Assembly (NCBI RefSeq): GCF_932526225.1
Contig: NC_064044.1
Coordinates: 6,784,747-6,848,746, forward strand
Source: Nematostella vectensis
Taxonomy: Eukaryota; Cnidaria; Anthozoa; Actiniaria; Edwardsiidae
Direction: 5' to 3'
Length of the DNA: 64,000 bases
Made by a program: the position numbers and the translations under genes. Numbering within the stretch: position 1 is the stretch's first letter; the number at the start of each line of letters is the position of its first letter. Below the pieces are notes generated by a model. That model was not told where the DNA came from, did not search any database, and saw only the letters and a program-made list of their open reading frames with translations. Positions 23,786 to 34,970 of the stretch are shown here, piece by piece.

Positions 23786-24053
23786 TGAATCATACTCCTT
23801 CCACCATCAAAAAGGAGGACGGTGCTGAGGAGAAATCTGACTCTTAAGACAACGAACAAGTCCCCGCCGACCCCGTCCTAGAGCAGAACGTATGGTCAGT
23901 TCCGCTATGCGCCGCCTTAACAGTAAATCATCAGCCGCCAAACGACGAAGGCGACGCCGGAAACACGTGGATCTAGAGGCTGAGGTCAGCGGTCTACGGC
24001 AAGAGGTCGTTGAAACGCGCAAAACTTACGCAAAACGACGAAAAACGTCCAGG
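23786..24053 (+). pseudogene. Fifth copy, exon A only, with stop codon
   Basis: Similar to exon 8 but with an in-frame TAA after GACTCT and deletions around 23880 and 24010. The sequence after GTAAAAG no longer resembles the other copies. This marks the end of the tandem array. Confidence 0.8.
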
Positions 24054-24112
24054 TAAAAGATGTGAAAGAATAGAGCGGAGAATGCATCTTAAAAAGGAGG
24101 GACTGGTCCCCC

Positions 24113-24252
24113 GAAATTTTGATGTGCTCGCATACTCGCGCAATTTTTTTCCGCCGTGCTCGCATACTTGCGCAATTTTTTCGGCCTAAAAATGCTCGGT
24201 CTCGCATAAAAAAAAAAAACGGGGTGCTCGCAAGTGCTCGCAAAAGACCATT
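24113..24252. repeat. Dispersed repeat with GTGCTCGCA motifs
   Basis: About 140 bp with repeated GTGCTCGCA, matching 33600-33757 closely in the same orientation. The ends (GGTCCCCCGAAAT and GACCATTCGGGG) are partly inverted relative to each other. Probably a short nonautonomous element. Confidence 0.65.
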
Positions 24253-24253
24253 C

Positions 24254-25500
24254 GGGGAATGATGCCATATCATGATAACTAACACTCGCGGTTATCAATA
24301 AAATTATTTCCCAAAAAAATCTTTAGGTAATCGTTACCTCTGGAGGACTATAGTTTAAGACATTTGTTATATATTTTTTTTCCTTTTAGAGAGCAAGATA
24401 AAGCCAAGCCGATGACTCAGGCTTCATCCAGATGCTTCAGCCCTTCGCTTACCCTAATACAAAAGACGATACAGTACTAAAACCATAGAGAAAATCCTTT
24501 GTGTGATACCTTTTGTCCAAAAAACTCGACAAGGAGAGTCGGCATATATTCTTATAGTTTTATCAAAACCAAAATAATCGATTTGTTTTCTACTTTCTTA
24601 CCACTTCAAGCGCCTGGAAAGGCGAAAGTTTGGTACCTTGTGAACCCTGATAAAATCCAAACGCATTCAGATATCGATTTCTAATCTTTTTTTCAATAAC
24701 AACTATAATCCGTTCTCAACACTACAAAGTATTTAAATTCAAGATATGTTAGACCTTCCTACGAATATTTAGAATCAATTTTTGGGTTTTCAGTACTGTC
24801 ACCGTGCAAGCAAACTGTAGCGTGCTTCCAGATTGAATCACCAAGTGTTTACGTGTCTTAATTAAAAAAAAAAAAGATTTTATTTTTGTTAATAAAATGG
24901 AAGAAATCCCGAACAAACGTTTGCTTCTTCGTATAGTCTTCAAGGCAAAGCCACTAATACTATGATACTGAGTGTCCTTCAGCCCGCGTTTCTTTTAATC
25001 ATTTTATCCAATCTCATTAGGACCAGACATTTGGTATCCCACGGACCGGTAACGAAAATACAAAAAAAACATCTCGAACACTCTCTAGAAAAAAAAATCA
25101 ACCACAAAAAAAAGGTATAGCGATATTATTCAGCGAAAACAATCGAGCAAACGAACTGGCGGCAAAAAAAAAAAATCGAATTAGAAAACAAATATTTATA
25201 TCTTCCAGTCCATTAAATGACCGCGTTCCTTACGCTTTCACTTATTTTTTGAACCTCTCTGCGACTGCAAACTTGAATCTAGCGAGCTCACCGTAAAAAA
25301 AAAATGTCTTCTTTACAGGGTAATTGAAGGGCCCAACCTTTGGCAAATATTTAAAAAAAAAATTCGAATGGAATAACTTTAACGTGCGCTACAGTGGCCA
25401 CCTGTACCAAGCGGTTTTAAGAATCTCGTTAGCTTGGGTTTGAAATTGAAATAAACTTTATAACTATGAACTTTAGAACTAAAAGGATCCTATCCAGTTT
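24254..25500. other. Intergenic, no gene seen
   Basis: AT-rich with A-runs. A TTTTAG acceptor-like site at about 24390 precedes a short open stretch ending in TAA near 24479. It might be a relic terminal exon of the array, but evidence is too thin to call. Confidence 0.4.
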
Positions 25501-25504
25501 TGAA

Positions 25505-27078
25505 TTGACAAAAGTTTCAAGGTTGCCACGGTAGCGCGCATCGTATCAGATAAAACGATACTCGCATCCTTATTGGTTTACTACACAAACACGTCAAAGT
25601 GGTCACGCTAGCGCGCGTCGTATCAGATAGCCCGTTTGTCGCATCCTTATTGGCTTACTTCGTCAAGGTAGTCACGGTAGCGCGCGTCCTATTAGATATT
25701 ACGTTTCTCTCGACCTTATTGGCTTACTTCACAAAACAGTCAAGGTGGCCACGGTAGCGCGCGTCCTATTAGATATTACGTTTCTCGCATCCTTATTGGC
25801 TTACTTCACAAAACTGTCAAGGTGGCCACAGTAGCGCGCGTCGTATCAGATAGCACGTTTCTCACATCCTTATTGGATTACTTCACAAAACTGTCAAGGT
25901 GGCCACGCTAGCGCGCGTCGTGTCAGATAACACGTTTCTCGCATCCTTATTGGGTTACTTCACAAAACTGTCAAGGTGGCCACGCTAGCGCGCGTCGTGT
26001 CAGATAGCACGTTTTTCGCATCCTTATTGGGTTACTTCACAAAACTGTTAAGGTGGCCACGGTAGCGCGCGTCGTATCAGATAGTACGTTTCTCGCATCC
26101 TTATTGGATTACTTCACAAGATTTTCATGGTGGCCACGGTGGCGCGCAACGTATCGGATAGTACGTTTCTCGCATCCTTATTGGCTTACTTCACAAAACT
26201 GTTAAGGTGGCCACAGTAGCGCGCGTCGTATCAGATAGCACGTTTTTCGCATCCTTATTGGGTTACTTCACAAAACTGTTAAGGTGGCCACGGTAGCGCG
26301 CGTCGTATCAGATAGTACGTTTCTCGCATCCTTATTGGATTACTTCACAAGATTTTCATGGTGGCCACGGTGGCGCGCAACGTATCGGATAGTACGTTTT
26401 TCGCATCCTTATTGGGTTACTTCACAAAACTGTTAAGGTGGTCACGGTAGCGCGCGTCGTATCAGATAGTACGTTTCTCGCATCCTTATTGGATTACTTC
26501 ACAAAACTGTTAAGGTGGTCACGGTAGCGCGCGTCGTATCAGATAGTACGTTTCTCGCATCCTTATTGGATTACTTCACAAAACTGTTAAGGTGGCCACA
26601 GTAGCGCGCGTCGTATCAGATAGCACGTTTTTCGCATCCTTATTGGGTTACTTCACAAAACTGTTAAGGTGGCCACGGTAGCGCGCGTCGTATCAGATAG
26701 TACGTTTCTCGCATCCTTATTGGATTACTTCACAAGATTTTCATGGTGGCCACGGTGGCGCGCAACGTATCGGATAGTACGTTTCTCGCATCCTTATTGG
26801 CTTACTTCACAAAACTGTTAAGGTGGCCACAGTAGCGCGCGTCGTATCAGATAGCACGTTTTTCGCATCCTTATTGGGTTACTTCACAAAACTGTTAAGG
26901 TGGCCACGGTAGCGCGCGTCGTATCAGATAGTACGTTTCTCGCATCCTTATTGGATTACTTCACAAGATTTTCATGGTGGCCACGGTGGCGCGCAACGTA
27001 TCGGATAGTACGTTTCTCGCATCCTTATTGGCTTACTTCACAAAACTGTTAAGGTGGCCTCGGTAGCGTGCCTCGTAC
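25505..27078. repeat. 77-bp satellite, about 20 copies, with higher-order units
   Basis: Unit of 77 bp containing AAGGTGGCCACGGTAGCGCG, CGTATCAGATAGTACG and CGCATCCTTATTGG. The GCATCC anchor recurs at 26095, 26172 and 26249. A divergent unit (TTTTCATGGTGGCCACGGTG) appears near 26120, 26352, 26737 and 26968, spaced by 3, 5 and 3 units, so the array grew partly by multi-unit duplication. Every unit holds an inverted CCAAT box and a GTGGCCAC palindrome. Inverted fragments of the unit lie at about 25381 and 6796. Confidence 0.95.
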
Positions 27079-27509
27079 TGTAAGACTCTCATTAGTTTTG
27101 ACACATTTTTTTGGTATCTTGCATTTTACAATAATAACCTATCTATACTATTAAAAGCGCTACGTCTGTTCAACGAACATTTTTGATTGGTCGACAGCAT
27201 GACGTCATCAGCCTGCACTAGCTTTCAAATAATTTTTCTGTTCTGGTATATGATTATACACCTAATTTAAAAAAAAAAATCACCACGATGGTTCATGAGT
27301 AGCGTTCAAACAACCGAATTCTTGTATCTGAAAGTCATGTGAATGATCACAATAACATAAACAATAAATCTACAGCTTTTGAAACCTGGATTTGTATTTT
27401 GTTTACGCTTATTCCTTATTTACTTGATACCCATGAAGCACTACGGGTTACGATTCACAGATTCTCCGAGTGCAACCTTATTTGAAATAGGTGTATTAAT
27501 TTCAGCGCA

Positions 27510-27663
27510 AACTGCGCCAGCACTTGCCAGCATTGCTGGCGAATTTTCGCTTGACTGACTACAGGAAATGTCAAAATAAGAAATGGACTTTCTGACATTT
27601 CCTTTGTCATGTGGTCTGTCGAGCAAGAATTCGCCAGCAATGCTGGCAGGTGCTGGCGCAATT
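27510..27663. repeat. Hairpin-forming inverted repeat
   Basis: Arms of about 60 bp: GCGCCAGCACTTGCCAGCAT near 27515 is the inverse of ATGCTGGCAGGTGCTGGCGC near 27640, with further pairing through AGGAAATGTCA. Short loop. Probably a foldback MITE; 60 bp from the 3' end of the dehydratase gene. Confidence 0.8.
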
Positions 27664-27722
27664 TGCACGGGGGCTTAACAGTTCTAAAAACTATCATCTC
27701 TGCGACACGATTCCCTTTTACT

Positions 27723-30700
27723 CTACCAGCCTTGGTGGTGAGGTATCCACTCGTCCACAATCTTCCCATTCTCTCGGATGAAGTATTTGTGGTGCATATA
27801 AGCAGTCGCACATGCCTTGCAAGGGAAAATGATAATTAATAACCTCAAGGAAAGCAATTGTGTCCATTTTAAACTGCCCAAGCAATACTGAGTAACACCC
27901 CATCGGCTATCGCAATCAATTCTGCCGAGACAGACAGAAACATACAATGAAAAGAATCTGTCTCGCTAGTGTCACGCATGAACTGTTTTGGAAAGATTTT
28001 GAAAAGGGGTTTCCTGCGGCTATTTTGCTCAATCACTTGGATTTCAATGTTTCGGGAGTGAGTGGATACTTTCCAACTTTTCCTCCACTCAACAACACAA
28101 CAATTCAAAAAAGGCCCTGTGTATTTTTAATCTGTAGCCAGCGCCCTGCAAGCAGTAATCACCACTAAATCTCGTACCTTAAACCCGCCAAAATGTCGAG
28201 TGCGATATTACACCCAGAGAGACATTGCAGCGCACGCGAAATCTTGTAGCAGCGACAAAGAAAAGTTTCTCGGATGCATGTTTTTATAAGAACGTCTACT
28301 TTTCAGTTGAGGCTGGTCCGTTCTTATTTTTGGGACATTTTAAGGCTGAATATGTTCTTAACGATGTGCTTGAATTTATATGTACATACGAATATAATAC
28401 CCAATGAATTATTAGAAAGAGAATTACACTAATGATCAATAATAAGGTTGTTACTATGAGAACAATTAGATTTTGTATTTTCGAACGCATCAGGACTAAA
28501 AAAAGTATTTTTTTCTGCTTTTCTGAGCCTTGGCATGTTCTTAGCATGTTCTTAAAATTTGGTGAAATCTCAGGCTGGACGTTCTTATATAAAAAATATT
28601 TTTCTAATAAAAAAAAGAGTGTAGTTGAGAAACGTTTTCGTGTCACGCTCTACAAAATTTCTCGCGCACTACATGTTTTCGGTGGTGGCTAAACTAAGAA
28701 ACATTTAGGAGACATGTCGCACGTACACGTCTTTCTCGACATGGCGCCTAGTTTAGCCAGGCCCTTCGCATTAACTTAGCTATTTTCTTTCTCGAAAAAG
28801 AAGCAATTCCATTTTGCTCTTACCGCCTTCAAGGCTAAGATTATCTACCCCTATAAATATTTACGTCGGGTACTTTACCGTTATTACTTATTATCACGAT
28901 TACTTACGTGATAAGGAATTATTTCCAAAAATGAGCCAATTGGATATTTCTCAAAGTCAAGAGCTTCACTCTCATTGCTTGACCGAACAGTGGCAATCTC
29001 CTGAGTCATGGCAACCAACCTGAAAGGTCACCAGGGTGACAAGCTTGAATTAATAAAACGTAAAAAAATAGAAAATATTGGCTATGTATCATACCTTTTG
29101 TAATTCTAGAAGTTGACAATAAAACATGCCGTGGTAAATAGAGTATTATTGCAAAACGTTTTATGTCTTAATTGTATTAATATTGATAACATAATGACAT
29201 GGACAAAATACACAATATTTTAAATAGTAAACACATTTAAAATAATTATCCCGAGAAAACACTCCTAGTGTTTTAAATAGTACAAAACTTACTTGAGCTC
29301 TGGATGGCCATCAACTAGACAAAAGTCATTCTGTGGCAGCCGTCGCATACCATCATGACTAATGCCAGTAAACCCACAGTCTATCAGGAAGTGACCTTTT
29401 AAGGGATAGTGACCGATCACTCGTGTCAGAACTCGCACACAAATATCGCTCAACTTGCATGAGCCAATGCACATTTGTTGGTAATCTGGAAAACAGCACA
29501 AAAAATAGTGCACGAAACAAAAACACCAATGAGGTTGGTAGAGTCCTTTTGGGCCCTCTAGTTATTTGACTACTCGTACAATCTTTCAGCACTATTAGAA
29601 AATTGGGCTAGACTACACCATTTACTCTTGCCATTTACTTGTGCCATTTAACACACAATTGAGTTGACACAGCAGATTAAGGTACTGAAGTCAGACTTTT
29701 ACTGGCAAAGGGAACAGATAAGAAAACCAAAGTGGACTTAGCTTGTGTGTCAGGCCAATTTTTCATCCCTTATGAGTTTGTTTAAAAGTCCGAAGTGGAC
29801 TTGGAGAAGGACGAAAATGGGACCCTATTTTCTTTAATTCCTTCTCCGCTTGTGTCTCCTTTTACACTGGTGGTAAGCATCTTACATAGCTGCTTTCCTT
29901 TTTTAGTGAAAATAGGATTTTTAAATTCAAACAAGATGTTATTAACAAAGATATAATTATTTTAGATCTTGCAACTCACCATAGAATACGTAATTTCCAG
30001 GATGGAACTCTGTCAAGCCTTGGTAATCTGATATTGGTACTGAGCAATTTGGTGTAGAGCCAATACCAGTTATTTTACATTGTATCCCTTCTGCACTTAA
30101 CCTATGAAAGCAGATAACCTTCAAGTTACAGGTCTTTGTACAAGTTACAGGTCTTTGTACAAGTTACAGGTCTTTGTACAAGTTACAGGTCTTTGTACAA
30201 GTTACAAGTCTTTGTACAAGTTACAGGTCTTTGTACAAGTTACAGGTCTTTGTACAAGTTACAGCTCTTTGTACAAGTTATAGGTCTTTGTACAAGTTAC
30301 AGGTCTTTGTAAAAGTTACAGGTCAAGGAATGTATGGGGGAATTTATATGGAAGCGAAAATAATACTTTATCCTGAAAAATAAAACTTTTAGACCATGTA
30401 ATATTGTGTTTGAGTTTTCCTTTATTTCAATTTTGCCAATAGAACGTCAGCAGAGCGAGTTTAAAGCCCACTACAAATTGTGTTCCTTACAATATTACAT
30501 GGTCTAAAAATTTATTTTTCACATTATAAAGTATTTTTTTCGCGAATATATAAATTCCCCCATACAAGACAGAGGAAAAAAATGGCATGAAATTTTCCAA
30601 TTCTCAATATATAAGCTCAAGATTCAGCATACAAGGAGTTCCTCTGACCAAAAGCTTAATTCCAAATTTTAAAGAAATTTTGAAGATTTGAAATTTAGAT

Positions 30701-33427
30701 ATAAGCGAGCAAAGTTGGCTTAATTTCTGATCAGAGCCCAACTTCTCCCTAAAAACGAGGAAAATTCATAATTTGAACATTTGAAAATTACACTTCAAGC
30801 CTCATATCTCGAAGACGAATCCATTAGAAAAAAATACTTTTTGATATGTTGGTTTACATAACATAAAGAACCTCTATACAAAAATTCAAGCTACCACCTT
30901 AGACCTTATTTTGGGAAAACTTGCCATTTTTTTGCTCCGTCCCATACAATCCTTTATAAACCACTGACAGTAGCCTTGGGCTGCCTGTGGGCAAAGACAC
31001 ACAAACAGGCAAAGAAAGACATTAAAAACATTAGAATGAACTGACAGGCAGACAAATGGAGAGAAAGACGAATTATGGCAGACTACAGCATACCTGTTTC
31101 TGACATTTATCATCCTGTCTAATGTAATCTGACCACTGTGTTTTATGGCCTGTTCTCCCTGTACATAATATGAATTCCCACAATGTGTGTAGAGTCCACA
31201 AAATGTCACATTTGCCTCATTTGCAATGGCTTTGGCTAGTGAAATCAGCTCTCGGTCATCATACATAATGCCCTCTACAAAAAGAACACCACAATAGCAT
31301 AACTTAGTATACTTAGTTTTGTCAACCAAATGTTACAAAAAAATTCAGATGATGTTTGGGAGTGTACAATTCAATAACTCATACCTGCAAAACCTCCCAA
31401 TTTTTGCAGGAGACTCCCAGTCTTTATTTCCCCTTTATTTCCCAGTACAATTCATCAATAATTTCTTATACAGTTTTTGTATTTAAAGCACAACCTTCCA
31501 GTTTTTAGCTTACAAGGTTGGCAAATATGCTGTTAAACTGCACTTACATCCGAAGAAAAAGAACTATAAATTTCAAATGAATGAGATCCCCCAGTCTTTG
31601 GTTCCCTGGGGTTAATAAAAACATGGGATACATAATCTCTATTATGAACTCTGTACTATGAATGGTAAAATATGTAATGTAAGAGTATAAAATTCAGGGC
31701 CAGGTATTTTTGGGTTTGTCATGTTCTGAACTTGCCCCCACCCCTTTCAACCCAGACTCTAGGCAAATACCTCTGTTACTTCTGGCATCAACAGCAAGTA
31801 GCACTTCCCACTTTTTCCCATCAGCCAGTTTGTAGCTGCCAAGAGCTTTAAGAGTTGGGTAACTGTCCACAAACACATAGAAGTGTTTAAGCTTTCTAGT
31901 GAGTTCTGAGGCTTGTGGAAGTTTGTCTGTCGTGATAAGATAACCATAAGTTATATCGTGATAGCCACCTGCTGCATAGAATTCTGCTTCTGAAAGAGTG
32001 GAAACAACTATGCCCATATTGCCACCATCTGTCATGTATCTTGCTGCCTCTCTGATAAGAGAAAACAATCCATATTTCATCATTACACCTTTAGAAATAC
32101 ATACTTTGATTTAAATAGGTAGATTTTCTGGCTTGAAGGGAAAATCTGTTAGACCTCAAGTAAATAATTTTAAAATGTAGAAGTGATATGAACCTTTTTA
32201 TAGCAATACTTATAATACATAATCATTTTTGGTCCTTAACCAACTTAAATTGTATGAGAAATCATCTGAATTGGAATATTTTCTCAAGATGATAATGCAA
32301 TTTTTCCTATTCTCATTTGTTTCCTCCCCCCTTATCCCTATTCCCCATTCTTATTTCTTTAATATTTCCTAAAAACATGTCTTCAAAGGCAGTATCTTAG
32401 TATAAAGTCTGGTTTCCATATGATTGCACTTGATCGCACATAATGGCAGCTACTTGAACATTCAACCAAAACAGATCGAAGTTGTTTCCATATGATTGCA
32501 CACAACCACACTTAATGGCACTCAGACGCACTTGATAACACATGATTGCACTTATCCTGGGTGAGTTACCCCAACCCCAGCAACCCATCCCCCCCCTCCC
32601 TTCACCATTCAGGTGATTTACACATACCTGACCCCTTCTCCCGCTCTCCGCATTGAGCACCAGATCTCCCTCTTTTTTTACCATTTCTATGCTTCCGAAA
32701 AAATTTTCTATAGAAAATCAACATTTTGCCTATTTCCTTTTTAAATAATTAAAACAATATTCCGCTTGCATACCACAATTTATCTAATACCTTTGTAAGA
32801 TCTAAGTGGATTCGTGCGAGAGAGCTTTCTGTACGGCAAATGCCTGCGAGGGTATACCCACCCCTCCCAAAAATGAACATACCCCACCCCTCCCCCTGAA
32901 AGAATCTCAAGCACTGAGATTTTTTTGGGTTGACAGGTATGTTAACAGGATACCCTTTGTATCAGAATACACAGCACCAAAATGTTGTTTGAGTTTACGT
33001 GAAAAGTCATCATACACAATAGCGAAATTTGTCCGAAAGGACACGTGATTACCAAAGGGATATTTACAAAGTCTTGTGTGTTTTCATGTGTGGACGACAC
33101 GTGATTACCAAAGGGATACTTACAAAGTCTTGTGTGTTTTCATGTGTGGACGACACGTGATTACCAAGGGATACTTACAAAGTCTTGTGTGTTTTCATGT
33201 GTGGACGACACGTGATTACCAAAGGGATACTTACAAAGTCTTGTGTGTTTTCATGTGTGGACGACACGTGATTACCTAAGGGATACTTACAAAGTCTTGT
33301 GTGTTTTCATGTGTGGACGTAAGGTGATTCCCAACATCCTACAGCGGTCGATCATTGCAGCACAGTTTTTCTTGAGTTGTGTGATATCAACTAGAAAGGC
33401 AGGGGTTCTTAGCTGCTGTAAATCCAT
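27723..33427 (-). CDS. D-serine dehydratase (DSD1/D-threonine aldolase-like), seven exons
   Basis: Predicted to convert D-serine to pyruvate and ammonia with PLP and zinc. Exons (minus): 33427-33291, 32051-31771, 31274-31094, 30101-29980, 29485-29293, 29019-28908, 27815-27723; 372 residues, all phases consistent. Residues 1-46 carry the alanine-racemase-like N-terminus (RTPAFLVDI) and RPHMKTHKT, whose Lys41 is the expected PLP lysine. GIVVSTLSEAEF, VDARSNREGI, LYTHCGNSY, GSTPNC and FHPGNYVFYD follow in family order. The C-terminal HACATA supplies the His342/Cys344 zinc pair known from chicken DSD. The end WIPHHQGW is typical. Length matches animal DSDs. Start is the ATG before the conserved RTPAF. 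No signal peptide, so cytosolic. A 56-bp array duplicates the exon 1 donor. Confidence 0.93.
30123..30328. repeat. 19-bp minisatellite beside the dehydratase exon 4 acceptor
   Basis: About eleven copies of ACAAGTTACAGGTCTTTGT. It begins about 20 bases from the exon 4 boundary (30101), so on the minus strand it covers the branch-point region of intron 3. Confidence 0.95.
30331..30573. mobile_element. 240-bp inverted-repeat MITE (dehydratase intron 3)
   Basis: Arms of about 75-85 bp: TGTATGGGGGAATTTATAT at 30332 pairs with ATATAAATTCCCCCATACA near 30550, and TAGACCATGTAATATTGTG pairs with its inverse near 30490. Noncoding interior. Confidence 0.8.
33037..33320 (-). repeat. 56-bp array copying the active-site exon end and donor
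   Basis: Five tandem units at about 56-bp spacing (GTAAGTAT or GTAAATAT donors ending near 33067, 33123, 33178, 33234 and 33290). Each unit, read on the minus strand, holds CGTCCACACATGAAAACACA, the codons for the RPHMKTHKT active-site motif of the dehydratase, then a splice donor. Only the unit nearest the start codon is continuous with exon 1; reading past its donor meets TAA at once. Confidence 0.95.
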
Positions 33428-33599
33428 CCTTAGGCGAAAAAGCTTCGTCCGACGACGACAAAAGACGAAAGATAATATATCAATCGGAAATGCGATTTCT
33501 CTAGGCAGGAGGCTTTGCTACCTAGCCATCTATCTATGAGAGGCGGAATTGGAAACGGGTTTTGCAGACGTACATAGCCCTCCCCCTCTAGGGCCCCCG

Positions 33600-33757
33600 A
33601 ATGGTCCCCCGAAATTTCGATGTGCTCGCAGTTTTCGGCTAATGCTCGCATGCTCGCGCAATTTTTTCCGCCATGCTAGATTTATTTAAAATCTGAAAAT
33701 GCTCGGTCTTGCATAAAATACGGGGTGCTCGCAAGCTCGCCAAAGACCATTCGAGGT
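33600..33757. repeat. Second copy of the GTGCTCGCA dispersed repeat
   Basis: Matches 24113-24252 in the same orientation, including GGTCCCCCGAAATTT, CGCGCAATTTTTTCCGCC and AATGCTCGGTCT. Confidence 0.65.
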
Positions 33758-33913
33758 ACCTTCCTCTTGATCTTTTCCTATCGAAGATATACAGGCCTTC
33801 GTATCCAAGAATCTTAGATAGCGCCTGCATATGGCCGAGGATCGAACGTCCTCACATGTAATGAAATGAAAATATAAGAAAGACCATAGTGTTCCAGACA
33901 CTCGGCATCCACG

Positions 33914-34035
33914 GGAACCCAGGGCGTACTGAGCGAAAACGAGCGCTGAGCGTAACGACGCGCGCTCGTCAGCTTCCGGCTCGCACTCGTTACGCTCAGC
34001 GCTCGCTTCCGCTCAGTCCGCCCTGGGTCCCCGAG
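33914..34035. repeat. GC-rich palindrome, stem about 55 bp
   Basis: CCCAGGGCGTACTGAGCG and its continuation pair with CGCTCAGTCCGCCCTGGG, through AGCGCTGAGCGTAACGA and TCGTTACGCTCAGCGCT. The loop near 33970 is short. It lies between the dehydratase start and the 3' end of the ApeC gene. Confidence 0.85.
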
Positions 34036-34317
34036 GATGGACACTCGGCTAAGATTTCGGTCCCAGCACACCTATCTAGCGAACTGTATAACACAAAGGT
34101 GCCAGAGTCATCCGCGCATTAATGGGGAGGCAATAATCAGGTTCAGAGCAGTTTTTCACGTATGGCCGCCTTTAGTCGCACACGTGCATATAACATCTAT
34201 TTTGTAACCAAAAAGAAAATTGTGATCTCTCGATAACACTCTAACTTATTATCGAGTTATTAGGAGTTTCACTGATGCCTACGGCAAAGTCCAAGACGAG
34301 TAGTAACAGGGCCGTAA

Positions 34318-34440
34318 AAGGATGTGGAGCACTGGGAGCACTTGCCCCTCCCCCCCCCCCCCCCCCCCCCCCGATAAAATATAAGGAAATTACCAGTAGG
34401 GGCGTGGCTGTGCACCCCAATATTTTCTAAATGTTTCTGT
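34318..34440. repeat. Poly-C-containing dispersed repeat, copy 1
   Basis: GCACTTGCCCCT, a C-run, then ATAAGGAAATTACCAGTAGG and GGGCGTGGCTGTG. Related copies occur at 40680-40815 and 41695-41815. Confidence 0.6.
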
Positions 34441-34823
34441 ATTTTACGGAGCCAATATTCCAAGGCCTGCTACAGCTCTGAGTTACAAGATGTGTAGCTA
34501 GAAGGGGCGCTAGCATCCCTCCTCGAAGAATCGCTCAATTTTTTAGACAAGTTTATAAAGATAAAATCAACTTAATTAAAAAAGAGCGCGAATTTTTTAT
34601 CCACCCTCTGTAATGTATTTACAAACGTTGTTCACAAAATATATTTAAAGATACTTCACTCGATAACTCCGTTCAAGCAAATTAACTAGTTATCAAATTG
34701 TTTGTTGAGTTGTTTAGAAAAATATAATTTAGAAATAATCAGCTTTGCTTAAAATTTTACACCTATTACGTCCTTGCTCAATTCTGTGTTTTCCCGTTCC
34801 TCTTCTCCCTTCCCCTTCCTCGT

Positions 34824-34829
34824 TTTATT
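34824..34829 (-). terminator. Possible poly(A) signal for the ApeC gene
   Basis: AATAAA on the minus strand, about 140 bases past the stop at 34971. Position plausible, not proven. Confidence 0.35.
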
Positions 34830-34970
34830 CTCTTTAGATTCCGCTGCCGACAAACGTCCATGGACACTCAAATCGTCAGGCCAAACTAAAATCATACACA
34901 AAATAAATTGATTAGATTTGTACGAACATAGAGAATAAAATATATTGGTACCAGTGCATAGAAACCTATC

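Noticed and set aside
24390..24479. Terminal exon after array copy 5
   Set aside because: An acceptor-like TTTTAG and short open stretch exist, but no upstream exon in phase.
33037..33320. CRISPR-like regular array
   Set aside because: Units are repeated end to end with no unique spacers, and the unit is an exon end plus intron of an animal gene. The same holds for the arrays at 25505, 30123 and 42877.
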